A stretch of 64,000 nucleotides of DNA from Paulinella micropora (lineage: Eukaryota > Cercozoa > Imbricatea > Euglyphida > Paulinellidae). Both the position numbers and the translations under genes were made by a program. Under the pieces are notes generated by a model that was not told the DNA's origin, made no database searches, and worked only from the letters and a program-made list of their open reading frames with translations. This document shows positions 27,477 through 38,423 of the stretch, one piece after another. Position 1 is the stretch's first letter, and each line of letters begins with the position of its first letter. The stretch lies in the NCBI GenBank assembly GCA_019918135.1, contig WBZZ01003110.1, forward strand, positions 41,157 through 105,156, read 5' to 3'.

Positions 27477-28244
27477 AGAAAGGAGTAGCACGTCAAGAAC
27501 TTGTTTAGCTTCATTAAAACAGTCTTTGCTTTTGTGAAAAAATACGCGCCAGCGCCGCCGGGAGCGCAGACAAGCTGCTTCGACACGAAGGGGCCTTGCC
27601 CGCTCACAAATACCAGAAGCAACGCGTGGTCGGGAGGACAGGGAAGGGGGGGGGAGAGGGAGCTTTGTCAGCTGCTGCGGAAACGTTTTTGTTTCATTAA
27701 AAAACTGTATTTTTTTGTCTTTGGTCTGGTCAAACGAAAGGAGGAAGTCGACGGCATGAACAAAAGGAGAAAATCGCCTTCATCCTTCCTTTCCATTACG
27801 TGCCGCAATTTGCGGCATGTTTCAAGTGTCCACCAATATTCTGCACGCTTGTCGCGAAATTCACCGGAAAACCAAAAAAGTGAAATTTTAGCCAATGGTC
27901 GGCAATGTTCAAGCAGTTCGATCAATGAGGGTGGGGCGGGGGAAAAAAAACTTTTTTTAACTGGGGCTTTTTGACGAGAAGAAGAAGAAGAAAAATACTA
28001 GCTGATAGAGAGAGAGAAAGAAAAGGGGGGGGGGGGGACGGTCGAAAATGGAGGGGAAGAGACAGTCCCGCCCACCAACGTCGTCCGTCGGGCGGTTTGT
28101 CATTTCTTCTTTCCCCTTTCCTATCCCCCTCCAAAAAAAAAGACTTTTGGACTCTTAGCAGACAAATTTTGCGCACAAACCAGACCACCAAAAAAATCCG
28201 AAGCCTTTGGTCGCGGGAGTTTGCCGCCGGCCTTTATTCTCAAA
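27477..28244. other. intergenic with satellite remnant
   Basis: No convincing gene is seen. Two related AT-rich pieces contain TTCATTAAAA (about 27511 and 27693). From about 27798 to 27915 there is a diverged piece of the 282-bp satellite (GTGCCGCAATTTGCGGCA, TGTCGCGAAATTCACCGG). A long G run (about 28026-28037) precedes the start at 28245. Confidence 0.5.
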
Positions 28245-30582
28245 ATGAGCTTCCTCGACTTCTGCAGGCAGAAAGCAAACTGTGATCGGCCCCAGAAGAG
28301 GCGCAAAACAGAACAGGCGCCTGAGATGCATGTATCGTCAGGTCAGTCGGTCGACGCCAAGCTCGTGCAAGCGTTGACCGCTCATGAGTTGCCAGTTCTT
28401 CGACAAAAGGACAAGCCGCGCTTCGCACCTTCGTTGATGCGCATTCCAGAAAGTCGGCCGTCACCAACCCTGAGCTTCAAGTGCCTGATCTGTCTCGCTC
28501 AGCTCTCTTACAGCTTTCAAGAAATCCTGGCGGCGCAAGGTACGAAAGAGCACTGCCAGGGCTGGTCTTTGCTGCGTTGCCAGCTGGGCAGCTGGCCACA
28601 AATCGACTTCCGACGCGTCAGGCAGACTAGCGACGGTTGGGAGGTCAAGGCTGCGTGCCGCTTGTGCGGTGATTCTGGCTGGCGGGGGATTAACGCGTTC
28701 AAGGGTTGTGTGTTTGAGCAGTGTGGCGGCGACGGGGAGAGACTGCAAGCCGCCCTGCGCCGGGAACAGTTGGCGCGACAGACAATAGCAAGCTGGCCGC
28801 CCGCGCTGCAGACTGTCGCGCCAACTGTTGCCTCGCTGTCGTTTTTCTGCCATGTATGCCAGCAGAGCTGGAGCCCGGCCCCGGCGGAATTCCTGCAACG
28901 TGGCGGCCGGCACTGCGAGCAAGAGTGGTCGCTGGAACGCTGCCAGGGTGCCAAGGCGTGGCAGTACCTGGAATTTCTCGAGAGCCCGCGGAAGTTGTGG
29001 CCGTCGTCGCCCGACTACACTGTGCCCTTCCGTTGCACCGTGTGCGGCCTGCGACAGGAGGACGAGGTCGGCTCGTTTCAGGGCTGCCGCCTGTGCGGCG
29101 GTGAGTGGGCGCGGGTGCTGTCCAGGTTGGAGCAGGACACTGTGGGAAATGTCGACAGTCCGAAGAAGACCGTCGGCCCGAACGAATACGCCGTGCACTG
29201 CGGCCCGCTCGTGAGCCGACGTCCGGGCGCGCCAAGTAGCTGCCGAGACAAGCTTGAGCTGCTCTGCCACTGGTGTGCAACAGAATGGCAACCGACGGTG
29301 GCAGAGTTCTTGGACAGAGCGTGGAGAGGGCAGCCGCACTGCGACCGCGATGTGTCGCTCGGCCGTTGGACGGGGGCCGACGGCGCGCGGGTCGTCGACA
29401 TTTCCCACATTTTGCAGGGCGTGTGGCTCAAGCTGCAATGTGCGGCCGGGCACGTCCAGGACGAGTTCCTGGCCAAGCCGGACGCCCATCGTTGGCGTGG
29501 CTGCGGCTGGCAGTACTGGGTCTGCTGCCTCTGCAAACTAGCAAGCGAGTACGGCGGTGCAAACGACGAACCTTTGTACCTGTACCAGCGGCGGCCGGAC
29601 GGGCTAGATGACGACGTTTGGCAGCAGATGGCGGGGCGGCAGGTGTCGGGCCCACAGCCGCGCCCGTGCTTTGTCAGCCGGCCCGACACCGTGTCAACGC
29701 CGCCGGTGCTAGAGGACCTGGCGAACGTCGGCAAGCAGCTGGCGAACGTCGGCACACAGCTCGTGCAGAGTGCGATCTCACCCGAAAAGGCGATTCAAAA
29801 ACTCTTGCAGTTGCAAAGGGAAATAGAAGTGCACTCAAAACACAACGGCCGCCTGCTGAGCCGTGCGAGGGACATCGAAAAGCTACTGCAACTCGTGCGC
29901 GATAACGCGCAGACGCCTGTCCCGTTTGGCAAGTACAAAGGCCGCGGCTGGCTCGCCCTTGTGCGCGACGACAAATACCTGAAGTGGTGCTTTGGCACAA
30001 AACCCAAACACCTGCCGCCATCCGCCATGGAGTTCAGGGACCTGGCGGCGGCGCTGGCCTGCCAGTTGCCGGGGCCGACGGTCAGCGTCAGGGAGTCTGA
30101 CACACATTACTTGGCCAAGCTCAAGCTGTGCCGTTGGTTGCGTCTAAAAACCACCGACGACGGCAGCCTGTCCTGGAAACAAATACAAGTCTCGCACGGG
30201 TTTACGACTCATCACCAGGGCGTGCTGGGTGAATATCCGGTGGGCTCCGACCTGTGGTTAGACCTGATCAAGCCCGCGGCCTTCGCGCCCTGGAGGCTGC
30301 GAGACTATGACAAATCCCAAACTCTGTCTGTCCGATAATTTGTCGGGCGAGAGGCTGCGAACTCGCTACGTGATCGACGTGGTGGTCTTGGGTAGCGAAG
30401 GTCCTGCCCTGGGGTTTGAGGTGTGCTACAGCCACAAGTCCGACCGCCCCGAGAGGCTCAGGGCCATCGCCAGCAAAACTCCTCGGGGCTTCCAGCTGTT
30501 TGAAATCGACGCGAATTGGATCCGCAGCCAGAGTGAGGAGCCTCCTGCGCAGCTGCAGCTGCAGCCACTCCTGCCGTGCTAA
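28245..30582 (+). CDS. zinc-ribbon repeat protein with CoiA-like nuclease end
   Basis: The first frame (28245-30338) has 697 residues. It carries four or more repeated Cys modules (FKCLICLAQLSYSFQEIL, FFCHVCQQSWSPAPAEFL, LLCHWCATEWQPTVAEFL), each followed by a conserved C..(E/D)WSL. Then come a short coiled coil and a PFGKYKGRGWLALVRDDKYLKW motif, as in the DUF3820/exonuclease-X C-terminal domain. The end (THYLAKLKLCRWLRLK) fits the first helix of a CoiA/Mrr-like PD-(D/E)XK nuclease. The missing core (VIDVVVL ... GFEVCYSHKS) is in the next frame, which opens at 30307 and ends at 30582. The shift needs one base fewer near 30310-30325, or the two overlap as separate genes. DNA processing is inferred. 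Confidence 0.7.
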
Positions 30583-30917
30583 AGGCTCGACAGTCATGGT
30601 GTGTGCGTAGACTTGGCTTAGCCCTCTCTCTGAATCGACCAAGGTGTCTTTCCATAAAAAACAAGTTGTTTTCTTTCTGGTGTGTGTATAGGAGGGCCTA
30701 CAGGCAGCGCGGCCCCCCCCTCCAAAAGGTCGGGACACAATGACAAATCTTGGATTCTCAAAAAAAAGCCCCCTGCACGCGTCGTCCGGTAATTTTGCGG
30801 GCAACTGCGTGAAGGTTTCTTTTTTCGCGCGGGGGGGGGGCCGCCTCCCTTAAGGCCGCCGCCCGAAGATAAAATTTTGAAGGGACTCCCCCCCCCGGCC
30901 AAAAAAGGTGTGTGTGG
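30583..30917. other. intergenic with G/C tracts
   Basis: A 335-bp stretch with C runs (about 30713-30720, 30890-30897), G runs (30831-30840) and a purine-rich part. It leads to the ATG at 30918. No gene is supported; it is probably the promoter of the next gene. Confidence 0.45.
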
Positions 30918-31646
30918 ATGCTGGCAACAAAGCCGCAGACGGCCGAGGAGGCACCAGAGCGGGCGACAACGGCGGCGGGGGCGACCGCGGAGCGCGAACG
31001 GCCCGCCACGGTGCCAGCGCTCAACGCAGATAAACTGTACTGCCCGCAGTGCCACGGGGCGGTAGTCGGAGCCTGTACCGTTTGTGCGGCGGAGCGGGAA
31101 CGCCACCAAGCACGGTTGGCCCAGGAAGAGGAAGGCCTCCGAACCGCGTTGGCCGAGGAAGAGGCGCAGAGGGCCGAACTGGCTTTCGCCCGTGCAGAGC
31201 CGGCCGACAGTCGGGGAACAATCGACGACTGGTGGGGCAAGGCGGCCACCAGGCAAGTGCAGTGTGCGGCGTGTACGGGCGCCAGCATCGTGGAACGAAA
31301 CGACCTGGGGCTTTGCCGCCAATGCCGCAGGCGCCGGCTTTATCTGTGCCCCAAGCCGGCCTGCGTGGCCCACGCGTGCTTTGACTGCGGGTTCAGCACA
31401 CGACCGCACGTGTGCCTGTCGCGATGCCAGAACGGCTGCGTCGCCAGACAAGACGACGAAGAAGGGGACGTGCCGCGCCAAGAAAAACCAAGGAAGGCAA
31501 CCCGACCTGTTCAACGCCGCAGTGTGAAAAAACCTGCTGCCCAGAAAAAGGCGGCGCCGCCCGTGCAACACCCGCACTGGAAAAAAAACCTGCAGCCCCA
31601 GCTGACTAAATTTCTGGGACAGCCGCGGCAGCAAGAGGAGGCCTAG
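30918..31646 (+). CDS. zinc-ribbon/coiled-coil protein
   Basis: A 242-residue protein. The ATG at 30918 is chosen over a GTG six bases earlier. A CxxC pair (YCPQC ... CTVC) is followed by an Ala/Glu/Arg-rich coiled coil of about 55 residues (ERERHQARLAQEEEGLRTAL). Next is a Cys-rich segment with at least eight cysteines (VQCAACTG, LCRQCRRRRLYLCPKPAC, FDCGF, CLSRCQNGC). The C terminus is basic and Pro-rich (RRSVKKPAAQKKAAPP). The plus frame is preferred over the long minus frame because it has ordered Cys pairs and a coiled coil. A nucleic-acid or protein-binding adaptor is a guess; no family is recognised. Confidence 0.7.
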   Translation: MLATKPQTAEEAPERATTAAGATAERERPATVPALNADKLYCPQCHGAVVGACTVCAAERERHQARLAQEEEGLRTALAEEEAQRAELAFARAEPADSRGTIDDWWGKAATRQVQCAACTGASIVERNDLGLCRQCRRRRLYLCPKPACVAHACFDCGFSTRPHVCLSRCQNGCVARQDDEEGDVPRQEKPRKATRPVQRRSVKKPAAQKKAAPPVQHPHWKKNLQPQLTKFLGQPRQQEEA

Positions 31647-32096
31647 TGTGCCAAGGAACGGTAACGACAGCTCAAGGAACGAGAGGCCATGTCCTTTTTT
31701 TTAGCACGGGTCTTTGCGGGAGCACTGGGATTTGACAACTGCAGCTAGCGGAGGTTTCACCCGTAAAATTGCGTCATTTTCCAACGTTTGTCTTGAAATT
31801 CACCGACGGGACAGAAGAAACCAGGCGTGCGTGACGGGCCCGTCGCTCTCCAAGAGTACAACATGATTTAATAAAAAGCTTTTTTTTTCCCGAGCCCGGG
31901 CTTCGAAGATAGATGAGATCTGTTGCAGTGTTACGACATGTTGGAGCTGCAACAGAGTACAGAGCACACAGTACCAACAGACCTCCCCATCGCCGGCCAT
32001 GACACACACAAATCTATTTCCTTTTTAATATTAAATTTGAGAAAACAAGTCAATTTTCCGTCCAGTCAGCGCAAAACACGGACTGGTAAGGCTTCA
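31647..32096. other. intergenic, AT-rich, satellite trace
   Basis: No gene is seen in this 450-bp gap between convergent genes. It includes a trace of the dispersed satellite (TTGAAATTCACCGACGGG near 31791) and AT-rich islands (31867-31890 and TTTTTAATATTAAATTTGAG near 32022-32041) that probably serve as 3' ends. Confidence 0.5.
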
Positions 32097-32815
32097 TCAG
32101 CCCAACGCAACCGCGCAGGCGGGCCCGTTTAAGGACGCAGGCAGATTGGTGACCAGAGCCCAGGCATTCCGGCGCTCGTCGTAGCGCTCGACAGAGGCGA
32201 GCGCTTTCCCTTCGCGATCGCAGCCGCCAAGCACATACAGTTCGTTGTTGAGCACGGCCGCGGCCGAGCCCCCGCGCCCCTGAAGCAGCGGCGCGACTTC
32301 CTCCCACACGTTCAGGGCCGGGTCATAGCGCTCGACGGAAGCTAGCACCTGATCCAGCGCGTTCCGGCCGCCCAGGGCGTAAAGTTTGTGGTTGAGCACG
32401 GCACACCCGCAGCCCCACCTCGCGACCCGCAGGCGCGCCACCTCGGACCACGGGCCCCCAATGGTGCACCTTTCCGCAAAGGCCAGGGCCCTGCTTGTGT
32501 TGCCCCTGCCCCCAAAGACGTATAACCTCTTTTCCAGCACGCCGCCGCCGGCAAACTGCCGGGCCCTGATCATAGGCGGAGACTCGGACCAGTCCTCTGT
32601 AGCCAGGTCCAAGACGGCGACGCGTGCCAGATTCTGGGTGTCGCCCGAGCCGCCGAGCAGAAAGATGGCGTTGTCGAGCGCCAAGGCCAGCGCGCCGAAG
32701 CAGGGCTGCGGCAGCGGCGGCAGTGTCTCCCACTTCGCGTCCGGTTGCGAGAGGTCTAGGCGCTCGACGTCTTTCAAGCTGTGCCCGCCGTCGATCCCCC
32801 CGATCGGCTGCTGAC
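32097..32815 (-). pseudogene. kelch-repeat protein, 5' end missing
   Basis: About 240 residues of kelch repeats are intact in one frame: five blades with GG doublets and downstream Tyr/Trp, for example LYVLGGCDREGKALASVERYDERRNAW. The first blade begins at the very edge of the frame (IGGIDGG near 32803) and no ATG exists upstream; the open frame starts only with GTG at 32843. An N-terminal F-box, BTB or leader is therefore missing. The cut point coincides with the start of another fragment on the opposite strand. The kelch gene at 44161 is a paralog (shared ASVER(Y/F)D ending). Kelch propellers are common substrate receptors of cullin ligases. Confidence 0.7.
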
Positions 32816-33448
32816 ACCGAGGAGGCGAACGCCGCGGTCGCACTGTTGTTCGCCATCCTGTACGACCGAGCCCTGGACGCCCAACTCTCTGCTGGCGCGC
32901 GTGTCAGCCAGGCCGACGTCCTGCGCACGGCGACGGGGTGGGGCTGGCGCACGTACTTCCAGACGTTTACGAACTCCGCGCAACAAGAGGCCGCGCCGAA
33001 CTTCTCGGTCTGTTCGCCGCACTTCCAGTGCCTGTTCTACCCGCAGCACAAGAATCGGCAGGCGACCATCGATTCGCTGTCAAGGTTCCTCGGGGATAAT
33101 GAGTATATTGACAGAGTTTGGCGCCAACAGTGGCTAGACAACCAGCACCTCAGTGTACGGATGATGCTTACCTCTGGCCACGTGGCGCCCCGGGCCCGGG
33201 CGAATTACTTGTTGCAACATTATGAAACGCTAATCACCGAGGTGCTACAGCCGCAGCTGCTGGCCTCCAGCAGGATGGACGACACTCACGCCTGCACCAA
33301 GCGCAGCTTCGCAGATGCGGACGACGCGCTGGGGCTACTCGAGAGCAACCACGTCAAAAACAACCTGGCACAAGAGGCGCCGGGCATTCCATACAAGCAG
33401 GAGGTCAGCGTGTGCGTACATTGCCAAGTGGCGTGCCTTGACGAGTAA
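32812..33448 (+). pseudogene. unknown protein, 5' end missing
   Basis: About 210 residues in one frame (TEEANAAVALLFAILYDRAL ... CVHCQVACLDE) with no ATG before residue 150 or so. The frame upstream is the reverse strand of the kelch fragment and is not protein-like. Two Cys pairs (SVCSPHFQC and CVHCQVAC) are visible. The family is not recognised. It is probably the 3' part of a gene truncated by the same event that removed the kelch 5' end. Transcription from a start inside the kelch fragment is possible but not supported. Confidence 0.5.
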
Positions 33449-33489
33449 AACTCTTCGAAATTAAAAAACAGTTTTTTTTATTGATTTGT

Positions 33490-35025
33490 TTACTGTTGTT
33501 CGTCTGTGATTATGACCAAGCCGGGGCGCAAAATTCTGAACCGTGCAATAGCTGCGCGGGTGATTCGCGCGCAAGAGTACATACTTAGTTTTTGCAACTG
33601 CCCGAGACGACCTAGGTGTTCAAAGACGCGATCATCCAGCTGTTCACAACTGTCTAACGTCAGGTGTTCTAGCCCATCACACAATTGAGCAACCCCGGCA
33701 GGAGTAATACTTGCCCAGCCCAGATTCAGGACCCGCAAGTCTTTTAGGTGCTGCAAGTGTCTTACTGCGGCATCGGTGAGTTGGGTGCAACCGCGGAGGC
33801 TTAACGCCCGCAGCGCCGTTGGCAGATATCGGAGGTACGTCTCCTCCACATTGGTGCAGTTTTCCAGGCTCAAGTAGTGCAAGTTGCGCAACGCCCGTAG
33901 GTGTGCGAGCCCCGTGCCTCTCACATTTGTACACGAGCTTAGATATAACTTTGCCAAATGCGCTAGGGGGCTCAAATGCCGGAGCCCCTCATCAGTCAGA
34001 AAGGTATTTCCTCCCAGGTCTAGAATTCGCAGATTCGTCAGGCTGGCGAGCACGCCCAGCGAAAGGTCGCCGAGCGGGCAGCGGCCGAGCTGCAGGTATT
34101 GTAGTCGACCGAAACTCTCCAGAAACCAGACATTAGTCAGTTCGCGGAGAAAGCCCAGATCTAGATAGAGCAGGTTGGTCAGATTCGACAAGTTGTCTAA
34201 GCCTTCGTCCGTAATTAGTTGACAACGAGAGAGTTTGAGCCGCGTTAACATCAGTAGGCCGGCCACCACGGCCAGCGCGCCGTCTGTGATACTGGAACAG
34301 TTGGTCAGATCCAAGGTCCGCAATTCGGTTAGGGGCGCCAGCCAGCTGAGATCTGTCAGTGTACGGCAGTTACGAAGACTGAGCTGCCGCAGGCAGCCGC
34401 CGGCCGACGCGATGGTCAGGGGTCTACTTAGGAACGGGTTGAGTCCGGCCAGCAACAAGGTGCGCGGCCGGACCTGCGTCAGGTAAGCGGCAACCGCTTC
34501 GGGGCTGACTCCCGTGCAGCGCTCAAGGTTCAGCCAACGGTCGCACCAGGCCCCCGCAGTCACCGAGCCAGCGCTAGCTAGACCGTCGCCGGGGGCTTCA
34601 TCTAGCAGCGGCTCCCCGGAGCCCAGCCTCTGCAAGCCAGTGACCTTCGCTGCCGCTTGTAGTTCGAGATCCACCAAATCGCTGGGGAGCAACAGGCCGT
34701 GCACGCAAGTCTTGGCTTCGTGGATCTGTGCCAGGATCGACAGCCTGTCGGCCGGCAGCTTTTTGTCAATGGTCACGCTAGTGATTTCGCGCCATTCAGC
34801 CCACCGTGCGGCGGGGATCGGGGGACTGCCCGCGCGAATCTTCAGGCTCGACCAGCTTTTTGGGCGCGGCATGTCGCGCGTTTGCTTGCACGCGGGGATC
34901 CACCCCGCGTACAGCCAGTCAGGGCTGCCGGACACCAAAGGAAAAACCACTTGCCACACGTCGGCGGGCAAATCCAACAGGCTGCACTTGTCATCGAAAG
35001 GGGCCACTTTCTGGCGCTTGGACAT
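33490..35025 (-). CDS. F-box/leucine-rich-repeat protein (copy 2)
   Basis: A 511-residue paralog of the protein at 10132. The start at 35025 (MSKRQKVAPFDDKCSLLDLP) is chosen because the frame further upstream is low-complexity. An F-box (LLDLPADVWQVVFPLVSGSPDWLY) is followed by about 13 LRR-CC repeats (LRTLDLTNCSSITDGALAVV and similar). The expected role is an SCF substrate receptor. Its leader contains an AT island (TTTTAATACTTTTTTTTACA) and a C run near 35083-35088. Confidence 0.9.
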   Translation of the reverse strand: MSKRQKVAPFDDKCSLLDLPADVWQVVFPLVSGSPDWLYAGWIPACKQTRDMPRPKSWSSLKIRAGSPPIPAARWAEWREITSVTIDKKLPADRLSILAQIHEAKTCVHGLLLPSDLVDLELQAAAKVTGLQRLGSGEPLLDEAPGDGLASAGSVTAGAWCDRWLNLERCTGVSPEAVAAYLTQVRPRTLLLAGLNPFLSRPLTIASAGGCLRQLSLRNCRTLTDLSWLAPLTELRTLDLTNCSSITDGALAVVAGLLMLTRLKLSRCQLITDEGLDNLSNLTNLLYLDLGFLRELTNVWFLESFGRLQYLQLGRCPLGDLSLGVLASLTNLRILDLGGNTFLTDEGLRHLSPLAHLAKLYLSSCTNVRGTGLAHLRALRNLHYLSLENCTNVEETYLRYLPTALRALSLRGCTQLTDAAVRHLQHLKDLRVLNLGWASITPAGVAQLCDGLEHLTLDSCEQLDDRVFEHLGRLGQLQKLSMYSCARITRAAIARFRILRPGLVIITDEQQ

Positions 35026-35206
35026 GCTTGCGCAAAAACTCGGTTCCCTTTTAATACTTTTTTTTACACAACAAACAAATTGTCCCCCCTTCCTTTTTTC
35101 CCCCGAGGCACAGGATTTCGGAGCAAGACGGCGATCGCCATCTGCTCCCTCCCCGCCAATTTTGCTCATTTTTAAACACACGCCCAAGAATCCTTTTTTC
35201 CGTTGT

Positions 35207-35794
35207 CTACTCAGGCGTGGGGATCGTCGAGAGCCAGATTTCTTTCTGCCACCACCACCAGCCGCCGGGCAGCGCCTGTGCGCGGTCCACGGGCCTGACC
35301 AGGGCCTCTACTACTAACGCGCAGCCGGTGCGTGACGTTTCTCGCAGCTTGTCGCGCAGGTAGTCCTTTTGCGGCAGCCCCAACTCGCGCTCGGACCAGT
35401 ACGCGCACGCCACGCCGTCCTGGCCGGGGCGGCACGCCGCGTACAAGACGCCGCCCTGCGCGTCGGCGGGCACTAGCCGCAGTAGCCGCCGCGCCAACCG
35501 CGGCTGCGCGACCCGTGACATAAAGAGCTTGGCCAGTAATCGCTCCGCGTCCTGCCCGCAACAGCCGCGGTGCTCGTCCTTAGCCTCGTCGCGGCACTGG
35601 CGGCTGCAGTACACCGCGTCGTCGCAGCGCCGGCAGCGGCGGCCGCCGCCGCCGTCGCTGGCGGGCCACCACTCGTCGCAGCCGTCGCGCCAGCACAGCA
35701 GCAACAGCAGTTCTGCCGCCGCTTCATTGTCTTCTGCTGGCGGGGGCGGGCGCCGCCCGATCACGACACGCCTCTTCTTCTTCGTTCGGACCGT

Positions 35795-35831
<37 letters not shown>

Positions 35832-35878
35832 CGCGCCGCCGCTGCTCGGTCGCGCCGTCGCCTTCTCTTGCGGCCCAT
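35207..35878 (-). CDS. polyQ MYND-type zinc-finger protein
   Basis: A 223-residue protein starting at 35878 (MGRKRRRRRDRAAAA). After a basic start comes a run of 12 glutamines from a CAG/CAA repeat (about 35798-35833), then a basic KKKRR stretch. A MYND-type finger follows (C..C.....YCS..C...... H..CC; RRCRRCDDAVYCSRQCRDEAKDEHRGCC region), preceded by an extra Cys pair. The C-terminal 90 residues are unrecognised. MYND fingers bind proline-rich peptides in transcription and chromatin proteins. The polyQ tract is a microsatellite and may vary in length. A nuclear role is inferred from the basic stretches. Confidence 0.75.
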
Positions 35879-36429
35879 TTCCAAAGCTGTCCCCCAAAAA
35901 AAAACAAGCCATGAGAGAGAAGGTTCAGCCCGCCAAGGCAAAAGAACAGCACACACACACAAGCGCCGAACCAACACAAGAGGGGGGTGTGTAAAAACGC
36001 CAGAGAATGAGGAACCGTTGTTGCTAGAGCAGACGCCAGCTTAATTTCTGTTTTTGGCCCCCCCCCTCCCTCCCCAACAGGAGGAAAGCGACAAATCATT
36101 GAAAAAAAGCGGGGGGGGGGGCCGGCCGATAGTCGCGGCCCCGAACTCCCCGGCAGGGGGGGAGGCCCGCGGGCAATTCTTCTACCTAAAAAAAAGTTTT
36201 TTAAGCCCCGCCCGCGTTTGCTCGCAAAAGAAAAGAGGCAGACCTAAAAAAGGCAAGAGCAAGAAATGAGGCAGACCCGGGAGTTCGGGGTCGGCCCCCC
36301 CCCCTCTCCCCTGGCAAACTGCTTCACGAGCTTGCGCGCTCCGGACATGAGCGAACGCCGACTGTTGAGAGGTTAAAAGAGAGGAAGAGAGCGCGCCTGA
36401 CATAGTTTTATTACATTTCTTTTTAATTC
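35879..36429. other. intergenic, G/C tracts, no gene
   Basis: This stretch contains CACACACACAC (about 35952), C runs (36058-36066, 36295-36303) and a G run (36111-36120). Open frames are low-complexity. AT-rich sequence with TTTTATTACATTTCTTTTTAATT (36406-36428) marks the 3' end of the leftward gene that stops at 36430. Confidence 0.5.
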
Positions 36430-38024
36430 TTAGACCCTTTTTGTGGACGGGGGAGGGGTCACGGCACGAAATGACCAGTGTGAGGAGGCCTTGGGGCGCG
36501 TGCGTGTAATGCCTGCCTGTCGAAGAGAACGTATCTCTGCCTCTGACATACTAGTCTCTTTCGTAGAATGGACTTGCGTTCCTGGCGGGGGGCCCGGCGG
36601 GGGGCCCGGCGGGGGTCCGTTGGCGCCGCCCGCGCGGTTGCTGCTGCTTTTCTTGAACTTCTGCTCCAACTCTCGTCGGGTCCCGCCTATCTGTCCTGGA
36701 GTTAAGCCAGGCAAGGGAATTAGGTTACCGCCTTGTGTAGAGGGCTCCGGCCTGTTGCTGGTCTCTGCCGTAGACTTTTTGTTTGGTTTCATGTCTGCCC
36801 GCGTCTTGGGCCCCGCCACTGGAGAACGAAATGTTCTGGCTGGCGGGGAGGGCTTGGCGGGCGTTTGGGCCCCGCTGCCGGAGAAAGAAATGTTTTGGCT
36901 GCCAGAGGAGGGCTTGGCGGGGATTTCGGGTCCTTGAGAGAATAATTGGGGGTGTTGACACCCACAGGCTTTGGCTTATCTTTTGGCCTAGGAAACAGAA
37001 TGCCGCGAGAGACGGGCATCGTCCTTCCGTTCCGGGAGGCGCCGGTGCCGCGGGTTGAAGGGTGGTGCACAAACACTCTCTGGTCGAAAGTGCCGGACGA
37101 CGTTGGCGGATGGGTCTGCTCCACGGGCGCTGCACTCTCTACTAGCACAGGCCCCGAATCCGCACGCAGAGCAGTTGCAACGGGCACACTATACCTTTGT
37201 GGCACAGGGGAAGTTCTCTCCTGTGCCGGCGACCGCGAGGCGCCTTGTCGCAGATACCACAAAATGGCATAGGCTATTATTTTCGCCTTCAATTCTCCTG
37301 CCAGCGTGGTTGCGTCCCGCTGAGTTTGTTTTTTAAGCTGCACGAGCAATTCGGCCCAGAAGGCGGGCCAACAGAGAAATGCACCCAGCTTGGAATATAC
37401 ATCCGGGTTGTAGTTCGGCGGCAAAAATAAATCACTCAGATGTTTTAGACACTCCGGCCCTGCTTTCTTTGGATCATGAAACTTTGTCAGTAGGCCTTCG
37501 AGAGTATCGTGAAATATTCGCGAACTCAATTCATCCGTCAGAAAACGTTCCAGACTCTCGGCCTTGTACTTTTTCACAAGCATGGTTACTCTGTCCGGCA
37601 CGAGCTTGACAGACTTCCCAAGCCGGTGCTTGTGATCAAAGCGCCTCTCTGACCGCTTTCTCAAAGCACTATGACGCCACAAGGTCCTGTCCCAACCAAA
37701 CAGAATCCCTTTGGACACAACCAACGCGCTTGTTTGTATGTCCGAGATGTCTAACCCTAACGCTATCTTGGTGCCTTGGTAAAGCTCGTCCCAACAGGCA
37801 AAGCTGGCATAGAGTCTGGCTACTGGCGAGGTAGACAAATCAGCGGCAAGTATAGAATCAACAGAGAGTAGTAAATCAAGTTTAAGTAAGACGCTTGCTT
37901 GTTGGCCTAGTAAGTTGCACTTTGGTAACACCCAAACCTGACCGATAACCATGTTTGCCTGTGTTGGCAAACCCTCAAACCTTTCTTCGTACACCCGCAA
38001 GGCGTCGTCTGAAGCTTGGTACAT
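36430..38024 (-). CDS. unknown protein with proline-rich tail (one frame break)
   Basis: Read as one gene of about 531 residues, starting at 38024. The N-terminal 270 residues look folded and mostly helical (MYQASDDALRVYEERFEGLP ... LGAFLCWPAFWAELLVQLKK) but match no family I know. The rest is Pro/Ser/Arg-rich and disordered, with two related segments around SPAAGPK and SPVAGPK and a GPPPGPPPGPPPG run. The frame changes at a GGGG run on the plus strand (36844-36847). One more base there restores both the frame and the internal repeat. A structural or scaffold protein is a guess. Confidence 0.65.
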
Positions 38025-38423
38025 TTCTGTGTTTGCTTGACAGTTTACAAGTTAGGGTGAGGGGGGGGGCAGCCAACAACCTGGCAGTGTCTTCTGGTGG
38101 CAAGAGAGAATCAGGGAGGAAAGGAGGGAATTTAGGCTAAATTCCCTCCCCCCGGGGGTACCTCTGTCTCTTTCTCCCCCAGCCCGCGGCGCGCCTTTCC
38201 CGCAAGCGGGGGAGAGGGGGAGGGCGGGGGAGGTCACTGGTTGCAAATTCTTATTTACATGTTCGTTCGCTGCGGGTGGGGGTGGGGGAGGGGGGGTGTG
38301 GCAGGCTGCAACTTTTCTTCATGTTTGCAGGCTCAATCCCTCCTGGAAATATCAAGTGTAATGTCTCATCAGAAGTGTGAGTCGATGTTTTAATCACGTT
38401 GAAGAAACTAAAACAAGCTTATA
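38025..38423. other. intergenic, short palindromes and G tracts
   Basis: No gene is seen. The stretch contains CCCCCCGGGGG (38146-38156), a G/C hairpin around CCCGCAAGCGGG (38197-38208) and G-rich runs (38276-38296). It probably holds the promoter of the gene starting at 38024 and the 3' end of the one ending at 38424. Confidence 0.45.

Noticed and set aside
30618..31634. Minus-strand ORF of 338 residues opposite the zinc-ribbon gene
   Set aside because: The plus frame has ordered Cys pairs, a coiled coil and a basic tail. The minus frame is Arg/Pro/Leu-rich and lacks structure.
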